A stretch of DNA of 64,000 nucleotides, from the NCBI GenBank assembly GCA_963758205.1, contig CAVWUM010000002.1, forward strand, positions 1,302,001 through 1,366,000. Reading direction: 5' to 3'. This document shows positions 32,372 through 41,396 of this stretch, in pieces. A program made the position numbers and the translations under genes. This DNA comes from Owenweeksia sp963758205. GTDB taxonomy: Bacteria; Bacteroidota; Bacteroidia; Flavobacteriales; Schleiferiaceae. Within the stretch, counting starts at the first letter, position 1. The number at the start of each line of letters is the position of its first letter. Below the pieces are notes generated by a model. That model worked only from the letters and a program-made list of their open reading frames with translations. It was not told the DNA's origin and searched no databases.

Positions 32372-35188
32372 TTATTGTAAAATCAACTTGCCCGAAAAGA
32401 CAGAAATCCCACATTTAAGCTTATACGCATACAAACCAGCGGGTAACTTCCCGATAAGGGCCGGGTTAACGGAAATAATACTTTGTCCTTGCTGTACCTC
32501 AGCAAATTGGTGTTTAAGCACTTCCCTGCCCGATATATCCATCAAGGTAAATACAGGCTCCTCCCTATGCTCCAATCCCACTTCAATAAATAGCTTACCT
32601 GAACCTGGGTTTGGAAATACAACTGCATAGTTATCAGTAGTAGGCTCGTCCTCATTTATTGAGACATTATAGGTGCGCTTTGCCTTGAAGTTTAAATAAA
32701 TATGGTACTCCCCTGCTGCATAGGTGGTGTCCAGCATTCCGTTTACCATAATGCTATCTCCCGTGGCAAAATCATACCACGAGCCATTTTTCGGAAAACT
32801 GAGACTCACCGGCCTGGAGGCCACATCAAAGTTACCGGCTACTACTGCGCTGCTATCATTTGTTTGCAGGGTAATTTGCTTTATAAACCCACTAAGGCTT
32901 GTAGTAGCATTGCTGGTTTGAAATACATTAGGATAGCTATTCCTGAGCTTAATGATATTTGCATATTCACTGAATAAATCAAGCCTGTTCTGGTCTTTCA
33001 AATAATCCCAACGGATGGGCTTATTTGCAAGCCTGCATCCCGGATCAACGGTTCCATCCGGACAACGGTTTATAGAAAAGTCATATCCCATCTCTCCAAA
33101 TTGCCATAACATTTTGGGGCCGGGTATGGTAAAAAAGAAGGCCGCATCCAGTGCCATTCTGTCCAGCGCAGTTGGTATATCCTTGGTGCTATAGCCCGCT
33201 TCAACCTTGCCAAAGTTGATATTCTTATACATAAGCCGTTCTTCATCGTGGCTTTCCATATAGCCCACCAGGTTCGGTTTTGGCCAATTTCGGTTTTGAT
33301 GAAAAACTCCACCAAGGTTACTCGGATAACCCATGCTGGCCTCATTATATTGATGATTTTCATTACCCCACAACAAAAATCCGCGGTTTGATAATTCAAT
33401 TTCTTCGGTATTATCTGCAAAGTGTTCCAGAATCATTATAGCTGCTGTGTCAATTTCCTCCACCTCATTTTTTATTCTTTGCAGAGTACTGATGCGAGCT
33501 GCATCGTACTGCCCCCAAGCCGCCACATTTCCCAGGGTATTTTTTTGCGTGTAACCTTTGGAAAGGTCCATCCTGTAGCCATCCACTTTATACTCTTTTA
33601 CCCAATGCTGATATACACGCTTTACGAAATACTTAGTGGCGGCAGAATTATGATTGAAATCATAGCCTACGTTAAAGTCATGCTTTGGCTGGATGTTAAA
33701 CCAGGGGCTTTGGCTGGTAGGGTTTGTACCATCAAAATACATTCTCACCAAAGGACATTGTCCAAATGCATGGTTCAAGGCAATATCAAGGATAACGGCC
33801 ATGCCGCGCCCATGGCAGCTATCCACCATGGCTTTGAAGTCGTTTTTTGTTCCATAATACTTATCTGGAGCCATAAAAAACATAGGGTTGTAACCCCAGC
33901 TTTCGTTGCCTTCAAACTCCATTACAGGCATCAATTCAATAGCATTGATTCCCAGCGAATCAAGGTAGGGAAGCCGATCTATGACGGATTGATACGTATG
34001 GCGACTATCAAAATCACGTATCAGTAATTCATAAATCACCAGCTCTTCATTAGCTGGTTTTTTAAAGGAGGTATTCTGCCATTGATAAGGATTGGGGTCA
34101 ACCGTTTGCACCACTGATACCGGAAAAGAAGTTTTACCAGTAGGGTAGGGTTTTAAGTTAGGATAAACCGAAGATGTAATAAAGCCATCATTCCATGGGT
34201 CAAGGATTTTTTCAGAGTAGGCATCAGCAACACGCAGGCCTTCTTCATCTATATAATATTGAAAGGCATACTCCATTGCAGGATCCAAATCATCAATTAT
34301 TAACCAGAAGTAATCATCAGCCGGGCTTTTGTACATTTCATACTCAGGCTGTACCTGCCAGTTATTAAAATCACCAATTACATATATAAATTGCTTAAAT
34401 GGCGCCAGCAGTTTAAGAGCTATGCTGCTATCATTAAGTATGGTTATGCCTTCCTCAAAATAAGAAGTATCAAATGCTATCTTAGAGGAGTTACGAGCCA
34501 GGTAACTAACAGTATCGCGGTAAACGCCACTGGTGTGAGTAGCTTCAAAAACTAAATTAAAACGACCGGCACCATAGTTCACCATCGGTAGTTTAAAATC
34601 AATGCGCGTAGTATCAATGGACTGAGCAATGATGGTGCTTTCGTGGTAAATTTTCAAATCCGCCCTGGCAGAGGTTTGGGCTGTAAGGTCAAGACTATCA
34701 TTAACACTATTGATACTAAAAGTGGTTGGTGTAGTAAATGTGGCCTGAAAACCACCGGCAGAAATTGGAACAAAAATATCACCACCGCCTGTAGCTCTGC
34801 CCACAATACTTCCATTGGCATTTCTAAAAACAAAGGCCAGGCTTTGCACGGTTTCCCCGGCCGGTACATTGTAAAAAGTGTTAATATGATATTTGAGCCT
34901 ATGCCTGTTGTTTCCAATACTCGTCATCAAAACTTTGGGGTCGGGCGTACCCCAGGTGCCTTGTACATGGCGCCAGTCTGTTGGCGAAGTACTAAGGTTA
35001 GTAATTACACCGGTATGGGCGTAAACCGGTGTAACTCCCACAAGCGCAGCGTTGCCCTGTGTAGCATCAAAAATCACCTCTACTGTATCCTGTTGGGTAA
35101 CAAAGGGAGGATTTAGGGTTACTACCTGGGCTTTGGCATTTTGACCCAACACAATTATGAATAAACTAAGGAATAGGGATTTTCTCAT
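32372..35188 (-). CDS. Secreted GH13 alpha-amylase-family enzyme with T9SS sorting domain
   Basis: Extracellular or surface starch hydrolase, 938 residues. ATG 35188 gives a good signal peptide (MRKSLFLSLFIIVLGQNAKA); a longer in-frame start would run through the operator. After beta domains comes an E-set/CBM48-like segment (IYVIGDFNNWQVQPEYEM, near residue 270), then the GH13 barrel from about residue 375: nucleophile Asp in DGYRMDLSKG, acid/base Glu in MILEHFADN, and YMESHDEERL with the third acid. The last 80 residues form a T9SS type A sorting domain (VVFPNPGSGKLFIEV). An operator copy lies 12 bp upstream of its start. Confidence 0.9.
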   Translation of the reverse strand: MRKSLFLSLFIIVLGQNAKAQVVTLNPPFVTQQDTVEVIFDATQGNAALVGVTPVYAHTGVITNLSTSPTDWRHVQGTWGTPDPKVLMTSIGNNRHRLKYHINTFYNVPAGETVQSLAFVFRNANGSIVGRATGGGDIFVPISAGGFQATFTTPTTFSINSVNDSLDLTAQTSARADLKIYHESTIIAQSIDTTRIDFKLPMVNYGAGRFNLVFEATHTSGVYRDTVSYLARNSSKIAFDTSYFEEGITILNDSSIALKLLAPFKQFIYVIGDFNNWQVQPEYEMYKSPADDYFWLIIDDLDPAMEYAFQYYIDEEGLRVADAYSEKILDPWNDGFITSSVYPNLKPYPTGKTSFPVSVVQTVDPNPYQWQNTSFKKPANEELVIYELLIRDFDSRHTYQSVIDRLPYLDSLGINAIELMPVMEFEGNESWGYNPMFFMAPDKYYGTKNDFKAMVDSCHGRGMAVILDIALNHAFGQCPLVRMYFDGTNPTSQSPWFNIQPKHDFNVGYDFNHNSAATKYFVKRVYQHWVKEYKVDGYRMDLSKGYTQKNTLGNVAAWGQYDAARISTLQRIKNEVEEIDTAAIMILEHFADNTEEIELSNRGFLLWGNENHQYNEASMGYPSNLGGVFHQNRNWPKPNLVGYMESHDEERLMYKNINFGKVEAGYSTKDIPTALDRMALDAAFFFTIPGPKMLWQFGEMGYDFSINRCPDGTVDPGCRLANKPIRWDYLKDQNRLDLFSEYANIIKLRNSYPNVFQTSNATTSLSGFIKQITLQTNDSSAVVAGNFDVASRPVSLSFPKNGSWYDFATGDSIMVNGMLDTTYAAGEYHIYLNFKAKRTYNVSINEDEPTTDNYAVVFPNPGSGKLFIEVGLEHREEPVFTLMDISGREVLKHQFAEVQQGQSIISVNPALIGKLPAGLYAYKLKCGISVFSGKLILQ

Positions 35189-35199
35189 TGAAAAGGGAT

Positions 35200-35220
35200 A
35201 AAGTGTACTTTTTACACTAA
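35200..35220. promoter_or_regulatory. Operator palindrome upstream of secreted GH13
   Basis: AAAGTGTAC-ttt-TTACACTAA; in the orientation of the gene it reads TTAGTGTAA-aaa-GTACACTTT. The right arm is a perfect half-site. It lies so near the ATG that it must overlap the transcription start or leader. Confidence 0.8.
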
Positions 35221-35345
35221 CAATGATACATAATTTTTTTATCCTTCTAAAATAACAAGTATTAAGGGGCGTATTTCCCTTATTGAAAAAAGCGTTCATT
35301 CATGTCTGATATCAAACATTTATATTGGCAGCCAATTTTGCATTG

Positions 35346-36803
35346 ATGCCCCATCCACGCCTATTAATGTTAGTTACGGTTTGCCTGTTCACCTTTTTTT
35401 GCGTGCAGCTTTTGTTTGTAAGTGCCGATCCTCACAACGAAGTTTCCACCAGCCGCGGACCATTAACTGATGAAGGGCTTAATACCTTCCAGGCGCGTAA
35501 TTATGTAAACACTGGAAACTGGGGCATGGATGAGGGCGACAACCTTATTAAGAGTCCATTGTATAACGGTTACCTGGCCGGTGTGATGAGCATTTTTGAT
35601 AGTAGTCGAAAAACACTCCGGCTGGCAACTTTGATAGGCTCGCTTCTGCTTATCGGGTGGTTTTTATTGAAAATTAAAAGTTACCTCCTACCCGTATTTC
35701 TAACCCTAATTGCCGGTTTTCAGTTTCACCTGTTCCAGTTTTTTCATTTCTCCATGGTAGAAATGCTGGTTAATGGCTGTGCACTTGTTGCGGTGGCGTT
35801 TGCTACGATATATCTACAAACAGGTAGTAGCAGGCAACTCCTGCTCTCCTATTTAATGCTTTATATCTGCTTTCTCTTAAAGATTCAATACGCCTATTTA
35901 TTGGCTTTGCCATTTGTTATGTGGTTAGTGGGAGCATTAAGTAAGAATGATAAAAAGTATTGGCATACCCTCATTAAGTTAACTATCACAGCTGGCGCTT
36001 CGGTTGCCTTGTTTTACGTGGCGTGGTACCTTCCTTTTCAGGAGATATTCAACACGGTTTGGGCACATCAGGGTGCGGATAGGTTTGCCGGTAATGATGC
36101 TATCATAAGAGTGTTTACAGATAGCGGAAAGTACCTGGTTTGGGGTGATCGAAATATTTGGTTTGCCATCGCTTTTGCATTGAGCATACCTCCTGGCATT
36201 TACTACCTAAAAGGAAATCATCCTTTAAGATATTTGCTGATAGCAACGGGAATCTGGGTGGTATTGGAACTCCATAAAATGTTTATCCTTTACTTACCTA
36301 CACGCTATGCACTTAGCTTGTTTTTGGCTATGGGCTTATGGATGGCCACTGTAATTTGCCTTACAATTGTCAGTTGGCAAAAAAGTGATAAACAAACCTC
36401 CGAGCTTATTCACTTACTTGCAGCTATTCTTATTTTGATACCCGTGCTAGCGGGCAATCTATTCAACTTTAATAATGTGTTGAGGCAGCGCACCTATAAC
36501 TCTGAGCAAATTATTGCTGAATACGAAGATTACAACTTTGAAGATAAAACAATAGTTGGGGTGTGGGCTACAACCCTGATCTGGAATCCTACCGCTCATA
36601 TTATTCCTGTTTGGAAAAACTTTTTGAATGATGATGATATCCTGCAAAAGGTAAAGCCGCCTTTGGTGGTAACCGAAAAGGATGAGGCAGACTCAGAGCA
36701 GGTATTCAGCAGCAGGGGAATTGATTTAAAAGCCCTTTCTGATTCCAACGCCCAACATGATTATGGCAGATACAAAGTGAATTTCTACTTTATGAGTTAC
36801 TGA
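35346..36803 (+). CDS. Polytopic GT-C type glycosyltransferase-like membrane protein
   Basis: About 485 residues with 10 or more membrane helices. I used ATG 35346 (MPHPRLLML); a TTG 21 bp upstream is also in frame. The first periplasmic loop carries DEGLNTFQARNYVNTGNW, matching the DE-containing loop of ArnT/PMT/GT39-type polyprenyl-phosphate-sugar transferases. A soluble C-terminal region of ~90 residues follows. Acceptor and sugar are unknown. It is not obviously part of the glucan pathway and no operator faces it closely. Its 3' end overlaps the convergent regulator gene by 14 bp. Confidence 0.7.
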   Translation: MPHPRLLMLVTVCLFTFFCVQLLFVSADPHNEVSTSRGPLTDEGLNTFQARNYVNTGNWGMDEGDNLIKSPLYNGYLAGVMSIFDSSRKTLRLATLIGSLLLIGWFLLKIKSYLLPVFLTLIAGFQFHLFQFFHFSMVEMLVNGCALVAVAFATIYLQTGSSRQLLLSYLMLYICFLLKIQYAYLLALPFVMWLVGALSKNDKKYWHTLIKLTITAGASVALFYVAWYLPFQEIFNTVWAHQGADRFAGNDAIIRVFTDSGKYLVWGDRNIWFAIAFALSIPPGIYYLKGNHPLRYLLIATGIWVVLELHKMFILYLPTRYALSLFLAMGLWMATVICLTIVSWQKSDKQTSELIHLLAAILILIPVLAGNLFNFNNVLRQRTYNSEQIIAEYEDYNFEDKTIVGVWATTLIWNPTAHIIPVWKNFLNDDDILQKVKPPLVVTEKDEADSEQVFSSRGIDLKALSDSNAQHDYGRYKVNFYFMSY

Positions 36804-37539
36804 CTTCGGTCTCGTTAATCTCGTATAGTAATGCCGGTTTGTGCAATACGCCTTTTTGTTTTTCCGTTGTGGGCGATACCAGTTTTTCTTTCAGCAGCTT
36901 CTTTCTGAAGTTACGTTTGTCCAGCTTTTTACCTAAAATGATTTCGTATAGAGTCTGTATGTGGCTGAGTGTAAATTTCTCCGGAAGGAGCTCAAAACCT
37001 GTTTTGTTGTTTTCAAAATCCTGACGAAGACGCTGCAGAGCACTATTAAAAATCTCATCATGATCAAAGGCCAGTTTGGGCATTTCATTCACATCGCACC
37101 ACAGCACCTTATCGGCAAATGATGAGGCCTCCGGCTGAAAATCACCCATCTTTACCAAAGCGAAGTAAGCCACCGTAATTACCCTGGCCTGGGGGTTTTC
37201 CCTAAATGACTGTAGCCATTCCAAATCCTTAATATCCTTTACCCTATTGGGATTACCGAAGGTGTGAAATTGCTTCAGGAAAATACCGGATAGTCCGGTC
37301 AACTCCTTAAGCACCCTGTCGGCTGACTCATCAAGGCTTTCTTCATCGGTAATCAAATCTCCCGGAAGGGCCACCTGGCGGTGCTCCTGGTTGGGAAGTT
37401 TCTGCTCTATGAGCAGAACGTTAAGTTTTTCATTATCAAAACCAAAAACAACACAGTCAACGGATACGTTGGGGTTAAGATTCTTAATTTGCTCAGCCAC
37501 TGAGTAATTTTGTTTAGTTGGGTTTAAAAAGTCCTGCAA
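36790..37539 (-). CDS. Nudix-fold transcriptional regulator (NrtR/AraR-like)
   Basis: Two-domain regulator of 249 residues. Residues 25-155 form a Nudix domain (SVDCVVFGFDNEKLNVLLIE; ALPGDLITDEESLDESADRV). The Nudix box has lost its catalytic glutamates (expected REUxEE reads DRVLKE), as in the sensory, non-hydrolytic NrtR/AraR regulators. Residues 165-235 form the C-terminal winged helix (EKFTLSHIQTLYEIILGKKL then DKRNFRKKLL). A near-perfect palindromic operator lies 25 bp upstream, between this gene and divergent pfkA, suggesting autoregulation. Family members bind ADP-ribose or sugars; the effector here is probably a sugar or sugar phosphate from maltodextrin breakdown (inference). Confidence 0.88.
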   Translation of the reverse strand: MQDFLNPTKQNYSVAEQIKNLNPNVSVDCVVFGFDNEKLNVLLIEQKLPNQEHRQVALPGDLITDEESLDESADRVLKELTGLSGIFLKQFHTFGNPNRVKDIKDLEWLQSFRENPQARVITVAYFALVKMGDFQPEASSFADKVLWCDVNEMPKLAFDHDEIFNSALQRLRQDFENNKTGFELLPEKFTLSHIQTLYEIILGKKLDKRNFRKKLLKEKLVSPTTEKQKGVLHKPALLYEINETEVSNS

Positions 37540-37560
37540 AGTAAATATAACTAAATATCA

Positions 37561-37590
37561 TTGCTTAGTGTAATTTTTACACTAAGTTTG
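37561..37590 (+). promoter_or_regulatory. Predicted pfkA promoter
   Basis: TTG at 37561-37563 (-33) and TAAGTTTG at 37583-37590 (-7, exact TAnnTTTG) are separated by 19 bp. Start of transcription would fall near 37597, 13 bp before the pfkA ATG. Confidence 0.65.
37564..37586. promoter_or_regulatory. Operator palindrome between regulator and pfkA (best copy)
   Basis: CTTAGTGTAA-ttt-TTACACTAAG: ten-base arms without a mismatch. It occupies the whole spacer between the -33 and -7 elements of the predicted pfkA promoter and overlaps the first four bases of the -7 element, the geometry of a repressor site. Confidence 0.9.
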
Positions 37591-37609
37591 TTTAGCTATC
37601 CTGAATTTT

Positions 37610-38593
37610 ATGACAGACAAAATAAAAACCATTGGAGTGCTTACCTCCGGAGGAGATGCCCCGGGCATGAATGCGGCCATCAGAGCCGTGGTACGTGCTG
37701 CCGCTTTTTACCAAAAAAAGGTATTCGGAATATACGAGGGGTACCAGGGGCTTATCGAAAACAACATTAAGGAGCTAACGGCCCGCTCTGTAAAAAATAT
37801 TCTTAATAGAGGAGGCACGGTGCTGAAGTCTTCAAGGAGTGAGGAATTCAGAACTGCGGAAGGCCGCAAGAAAGCCTACAACAACCTTAAAGAACACGGT
37901 ATTGATGCACTGGTTTTGATTGGCGGTGATGGCACTTTTACAGGTGGGCATATTTTTTCTCAGGAGTTTGACATCCCAATTATTGGCATACCCGGCACTA
38001 TTGATAATGACCTGTACGGAACAGACTTTACGCTCGGATTTGACACAGCTACTAATGTGGTGATTGATTGTATTGACAAAATCAGGGATACAGCCGAATC
38101 ACACAACCGCTTGTTTTTTGTGGAAGTAATGGGCAGGGACTCCGGTTTTATAGCCTTGCGTGCAGGCCTCGCCTCCGGGGCATTGGATGTAGTACTGCCC
38201 GAAGAAAAAAGCCCGATGGAAGATTTGCTGGCGGAATTGCAAAAGGGTGAAACCAACCAAAAAACCAATAAGCTGGTAGTGGTGGCCGAAGGCAATGGCC
38301 TGGGCAACACCTTTGACATTGCCGAAAAAGTTCGTCAAAAATTTCCACACCTGGAGTCGAAAGTAACTATACTGGGCCACCTGCAACGCGGAGGATCACC
38401 CTCGTGCCTGGACAGAGTTTTAGCCAGCCAGTTGGGCGTAGCGGCTGTGGAAGGTTTGCTCAACGGGCAAAGCAAAGTAATGGCCGGCCTGGTAAATAAT
38501 AAGGTGCTATTCACCTCATTTCATGATGCCATAAATAATAAGGCCGAGATAGACCTGGAGCATTTAAGAATCAGTAAAATACTAGCTACATAA
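37610..38593 (+). CDS. pfkA: ATP-dependent 6-phosphofructokinase
   Basis: Glycolytic enzyme phosphorylating fructose 6-phosphate; 327 residues, the usual bacterial length. Visible motifs are the ATP-binding LTSGGDAPGMNAAIRA at 11-26, GGDGTFTG near 107, the catalytic GIPGTIDNDL segment near 127 (Asp in TIDND), and MGRDSGFIAL near 173. It is the first gene after the regulator's operator and so probably under its control. Its stop overlaps the next start by one base. Confidence 0.95.
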   Translation: MTDKIKTIGVLTSGGDAPGMNAAIRAVVRAAAFYQKKVFGIYEGYQGLIENNIKELTARSVKNILNRGGTVLKSSRSEEFRTAEGRKKAYNNLKEHGIDALVLIGGDGTFTGGHIFSQEFDIPIIGIPGTIDNDLYGTDFTLGFDTATNVVIDCIDKIRDTAESHNRLFFVEVMGRDSGFIALRAGLASGALDVVLPEEKSPMEDLLAELQKGETNQKTNKLVVVAEGNGLGNTFDIAEKVRQKFPHLESKVTILGHLQRGGSPSCLDRVLASQLGVAAVEGLLNGQSKVMAGLVNNKVLFTSFHDAINNKAEIDLEHLRISKILAT

Positions 38594-39444
38594 TGAGATA
38601 CTTTTTAGCTACCTTCTTTTTTGGGTTCTCGTTGATAGCATCAGCCCAGACTCATGACCTTTTTTATAAAACCGTTCATTCAGATAATACGGCTGATTCT
38701 TTAAAAGAAGAACTAATAAAGAGAAAGATAAAATTCATTCAGTTCTCAAAACCCTGCTATTGGGAAACTAGAGATTCATTTAACATAGATTATTGTGACT
38801 CCCATTTATTTCTGTTCAAAGAGGAAGGTGATTCTGTGAAATCTTTTTTGGTTTCAGAGTTTTTCATTTTTAATCACGTGGAAGAATACAATGAAGTCTA
38901 CAGCTTTTCTGAGTTCAACATTGATGAATTGATGGAAACACAAGTTAGACCAAACAAAAATGACCGGCCTAAAAGTTACATTGATACTAATCGTGCTATT
39001 GAACTAGGTATCGACCTCAATAAGTCTTTGACAATGGTTGATAGTTTTGAAGTTATAGTAGGTTCATTCGGCTATAAGAATTATACTCCCGGACGGGATG
39101 GATTACCTCGCCAGGTAATCACCATTTCAGATGGAGAGACTATACAGCAGATTTCAATCGACCAATACACATTCATGCCCAGAAACTATTATTACCAGTT
39201 CAATAGCAAAACACCGGTTTACACTTTAAGAATACTGTTGGAGCAGGAGTTTGAGCAGATGGAGGAATTGGTGGAATGGCATCTTGAGAATAAAGAAGAT
39301 GGTCTTCTAGATTCTTTGGGGCGTTTGGATTATGAGAATCACCCTGAATTTTTTGAAAAGATTTACGAGGAGCAAATTAACTATTGGATTGATTATGCGA
39401 ATGAGGATTTGGGCACTACAAACTGGAAACTCTTAAAAGAATAA
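38593..39444 (+). CDS. Exported protein of unknown function within glycolysis operon
   Basis: 283 residues with a signal peptide (MRYFLATFFFGFSLIASAQ). The mature protein is acidic and rich in Phe, Tyr and Glu with no recognisable domain; a GYKNYTPGRDGLPRQVI stretch in the middle is the most distinctive. It starts on the last base of the pfkA stop and ends 1 bp before gapA, so it is firmly embedded in the operon. An exported protein between two cytoplasmic glycolytic genes is odd. Confidence 0.75.
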   Translation: MRYFLATFFFGFSLIASAQTHDLFYKTVHSDNTADSLKEELIKRKIKFIQFSKPCYWETRDSFNIDYCDSHLFLFKEEGDSVKSFLVSEFFIFNHVEEYNEVYSFSEFNIDELMETQVRPNKNDRPKSYIDTNRAIELGIDLNKSLTMVDSFEVIVGSFGYKNYTPGRDGLPRQVITISDGETIQQISIDQYTFMPRNYYYQFNSKTPVYTLRILLEQEFEQMEELVEWHLENKEDGLLDSLGRLDYENHPEFFEKIYEEQINYWIDYANEDLGTTNWKLLKE

Positions 39445-39445
39445 A

Positions 39446-40445
39446 ATGACGATGATAAAAATTGCAATAAACGGATTTGGCCGCATTGGTCGCCTAACCT
39501 TCAGGGCATTACTTTTAAAAGACGAAGTGGAAATTGTGGCCATCAACGACCTGACCGACACCAAAACACTGGCTCATCTTTTAAAGTATGACTCTGTGCA
39601 CGGCCAACTACACATGAAGGTGGAGCACACCTCAGATAAACTGATTGTAGGTGGGAAAGAAATAAAGGTCTTTTCGCAAAAAGATCCCTCGCAATTACCG
39701 TGGGGAAATTTAGGCATTGACCTGGTGCTGGAGTGTACCGGTATTTTCAGAGATCGTGAAAAAATGAGCTTACACATTAAGGCTGGTGCCCGCAAAGTGC
39801 TTTTGAGCGCTCCGGCCAGTGGGGATATTAAAACCATTGTTTTGGGTGTAAATGAAGGCGACCTTACTGCCGAGGACACGCTGGTATCCAATGCAAGTTG
39901 CACCACCAATTGCCTGGCCCCCATGGCCAAAGTGTTACACGAGAAATTTGGAATTGTGAAAGGTTTTATGACCACTACCCACGCCTATACGGCTGATCAA
40001 AACCTGCAGGATGCACCACACAAGGATTTACGCAGGGCACGGGCCGCGGCTCTGAGCATTATTCCTACTACAACAGGCGCAGCCAAAGCCGTATCATTGG
40101 TGTTGCCTGATCTGGAAGGCAAACTGGACGGATTTGCCATGAGAGTGCCGGTGCCAACAGGTTCGGCTACAGACCTTACTGTGCAGCTGGATAAGAGATG
40201 CTACGGTTGATGAAATTAACCAAGCCATGAAGGAGGCTGCCGATCGCGACATGAAGGGAATACTGGAATATACCGAGGAACCTATTGTATCGGCCGACAT
40301 TGTAGGCAATACCCATAGTTGCATTTTTGATGCCGACCTTACCAGCACTCACGGCAATCTGGTAAAGGTTGTAGGCTGGTATGATAACGAAGCAGGTTAC
40401 TCTGCCCGGCTAGCCGATATGGCAGTGATAATGGGCAAATTGTAA
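39446..40445 (+). pseudogene. gapA: Glyceraldehyde-3-phosphate dehydrogenase, apparent +1 frameshift
   Basis: Glycolytic NAD-dependent dehydrogenase. The first frame (to 40210) has the Rossmann start INGFGRIGRLTFRAL, catalytic Cys in SNASCTTNCLAP, the adjacent THAYTADQNLQD, and RVPVPTGSATDLTV. It then ends abnormally at QLDKRCYG. The next frame supplies the exact remainder: DATVDEINQAMKEAADRDMK and, at the end, VGWYDNEAGYSARLADM. One extra base near 40193-40197 (aagagatgc, where aaggatgc is expected) restores a full ~333-residue enzyme. An error in the sequence is more likely than loss of this central gene, unless a second gapA exists elsewhere. Confidence 0.88.
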
Positions 40446-40458
40446 ATAATACACTAAG
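40436..40458. promoter_or_regulatory. Operator-like site upstream of sugar kinase operon
   Basis: CAAATTGTAA-ata-ATACACTAAG: the right arm has one mismatch to the consensus and the left arm three. It overlaps the gapA stop codon. A TACTTTCG element 10 bp downstream is a possible -7 box, so the kinase-to-amylase genes may have their own regulated promoter. Confidence 0.65.
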
Positions 40459-40508
40459 TAATTTTCATTACTTTCGCTAAAAGCAAACCATACAAACAGG
40501 CCAGGCGA

Positions 40509-41396
40509 ATGATATATATAGCTGAAAGTGGTTCCACAAAATGTGACGCGGTATTTCTTGAGAATGACGGTGTTGAAATCGCCCGCATAAGAACTATTGG
40601 TTTTAACCCCTATTTTCATAGCTCTGAGTTTATAGAAGCCGAACTCAAAAAGGTACAGGAGATTGTAGAATACGGCCCAAAGGTGGAGCAGGTTTACTTT
40701 TTTGGAGCGGGATGCTCATCCCCCAGTTTAAACCAAAAAGTGGCCAAAGGCCTTAAAGGCAGCTTCCCCAATGCCAATATTGAAGTGGACCATGACCTGA
40801 TGGCCTGTGCTTACGCCACCTACACGGGTGAGTCGGCTATAAGTTGCATACTGGGCACCGGCAGCAATGCGGTTTATTTTGATGGCGAATCCATTACTAA
40901 AGGCATATCCGGCCTGGGTTACATTTTAGGTGATGAGGGCTCTGCAAGTTATATAGGCAAAAAGGTGCTGAGCGCCTATTTATACAAGCAACTGCCGGAA
41001 GGCATTAATTGCGATTTTGAAGAAACCTTTAAGATTACACCTGATGAAATTCGCCAACGGGTGTATAACATGCCCCACGTAAACGTGTTTTTAGGGAGCT
41101 TTGCCCCTTTTGCTCATAAGCATATCGAGCTGCCTTTTTTTTACAACCTGGTGTATGAAGGTTTTGAAAGCTTTATAAAAACACAGGTTAAATACTTCCC
41201 ACAGGCTACTGAAGTGCCCATACACTTTGTGGGTTCCATCGCCCATCACTTTCAAAATGTGTTGGAAGACGTAATCCGAAACCTGGAACTAAATATGGGG
41301 CAAATTGTACGCAGGCCACTTGATGGACTGGTGCAGTATTATCTTGGTAACATACACAACACCGGGCGGGCACAACAATCCAAAACACTTCTATGA
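40509..41396 (+). CDS. BadF/BadG/N-acetylglucosamine kinase-family sugar kinase
   Basis: ASKHA-fold kinase, 295 residues. The phosphate-1 loop is AESGSTKCDAVF at 5-16, followed by ILGTGSNAV near 117 (phosphate-2) and GLGYILGDEGSASYIGK near 137, the hallmark of the GlcNAc-kinase branch. In this operon the likely substrate is the free glucose released by maltose phosphorylase, giving glucose 6-phosphate, but GlcNAc cannot be excluded from sequence. Its stop overlaps the beta-phosphoglucomutase start by 4 bp. Confidence 0.85.
   Translation: MIYIAESGSTKCDAVFLENDGVEIARIRTIGFNPYFHSSEFIEAELKKVQEIVEYGPKVEQVYFFGAGCSSPSLNQKVAKGLKGSFPNANIEVDHDLMACAYATYTGESAISCILGTGSNAVYFDGESITKGISGLGYILGDEGSASYIGKKVLSAYLYKQLPEGINCDFEETFKITPDEIRQRVYNMPHVNVFLGSFAPFAHKHIELPFFYNLVYEGFESFIKTQVKYFPQATEVPIHFVGSIAHHFQNVLEDVIRNLELNMGQIVRRPLDGLVQYYLGNIHNTGRAQQSKTLL

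Noticed and set aside
33422..34027. 201-codon plus-strand frame opposite the GH13 enzyme
   Set aside because: Antisense to the catalytic barrel, with composition typical of shadow translation.
32310..37586. Operator as a LacI or SusR site
   Set aside because: No LacI or SusR gene is in the window, and the AT-rich centre with a 3-bp gap does not have the central CG typical of LacI operators; the adjacent Nudix regulator is the simpler candidate.
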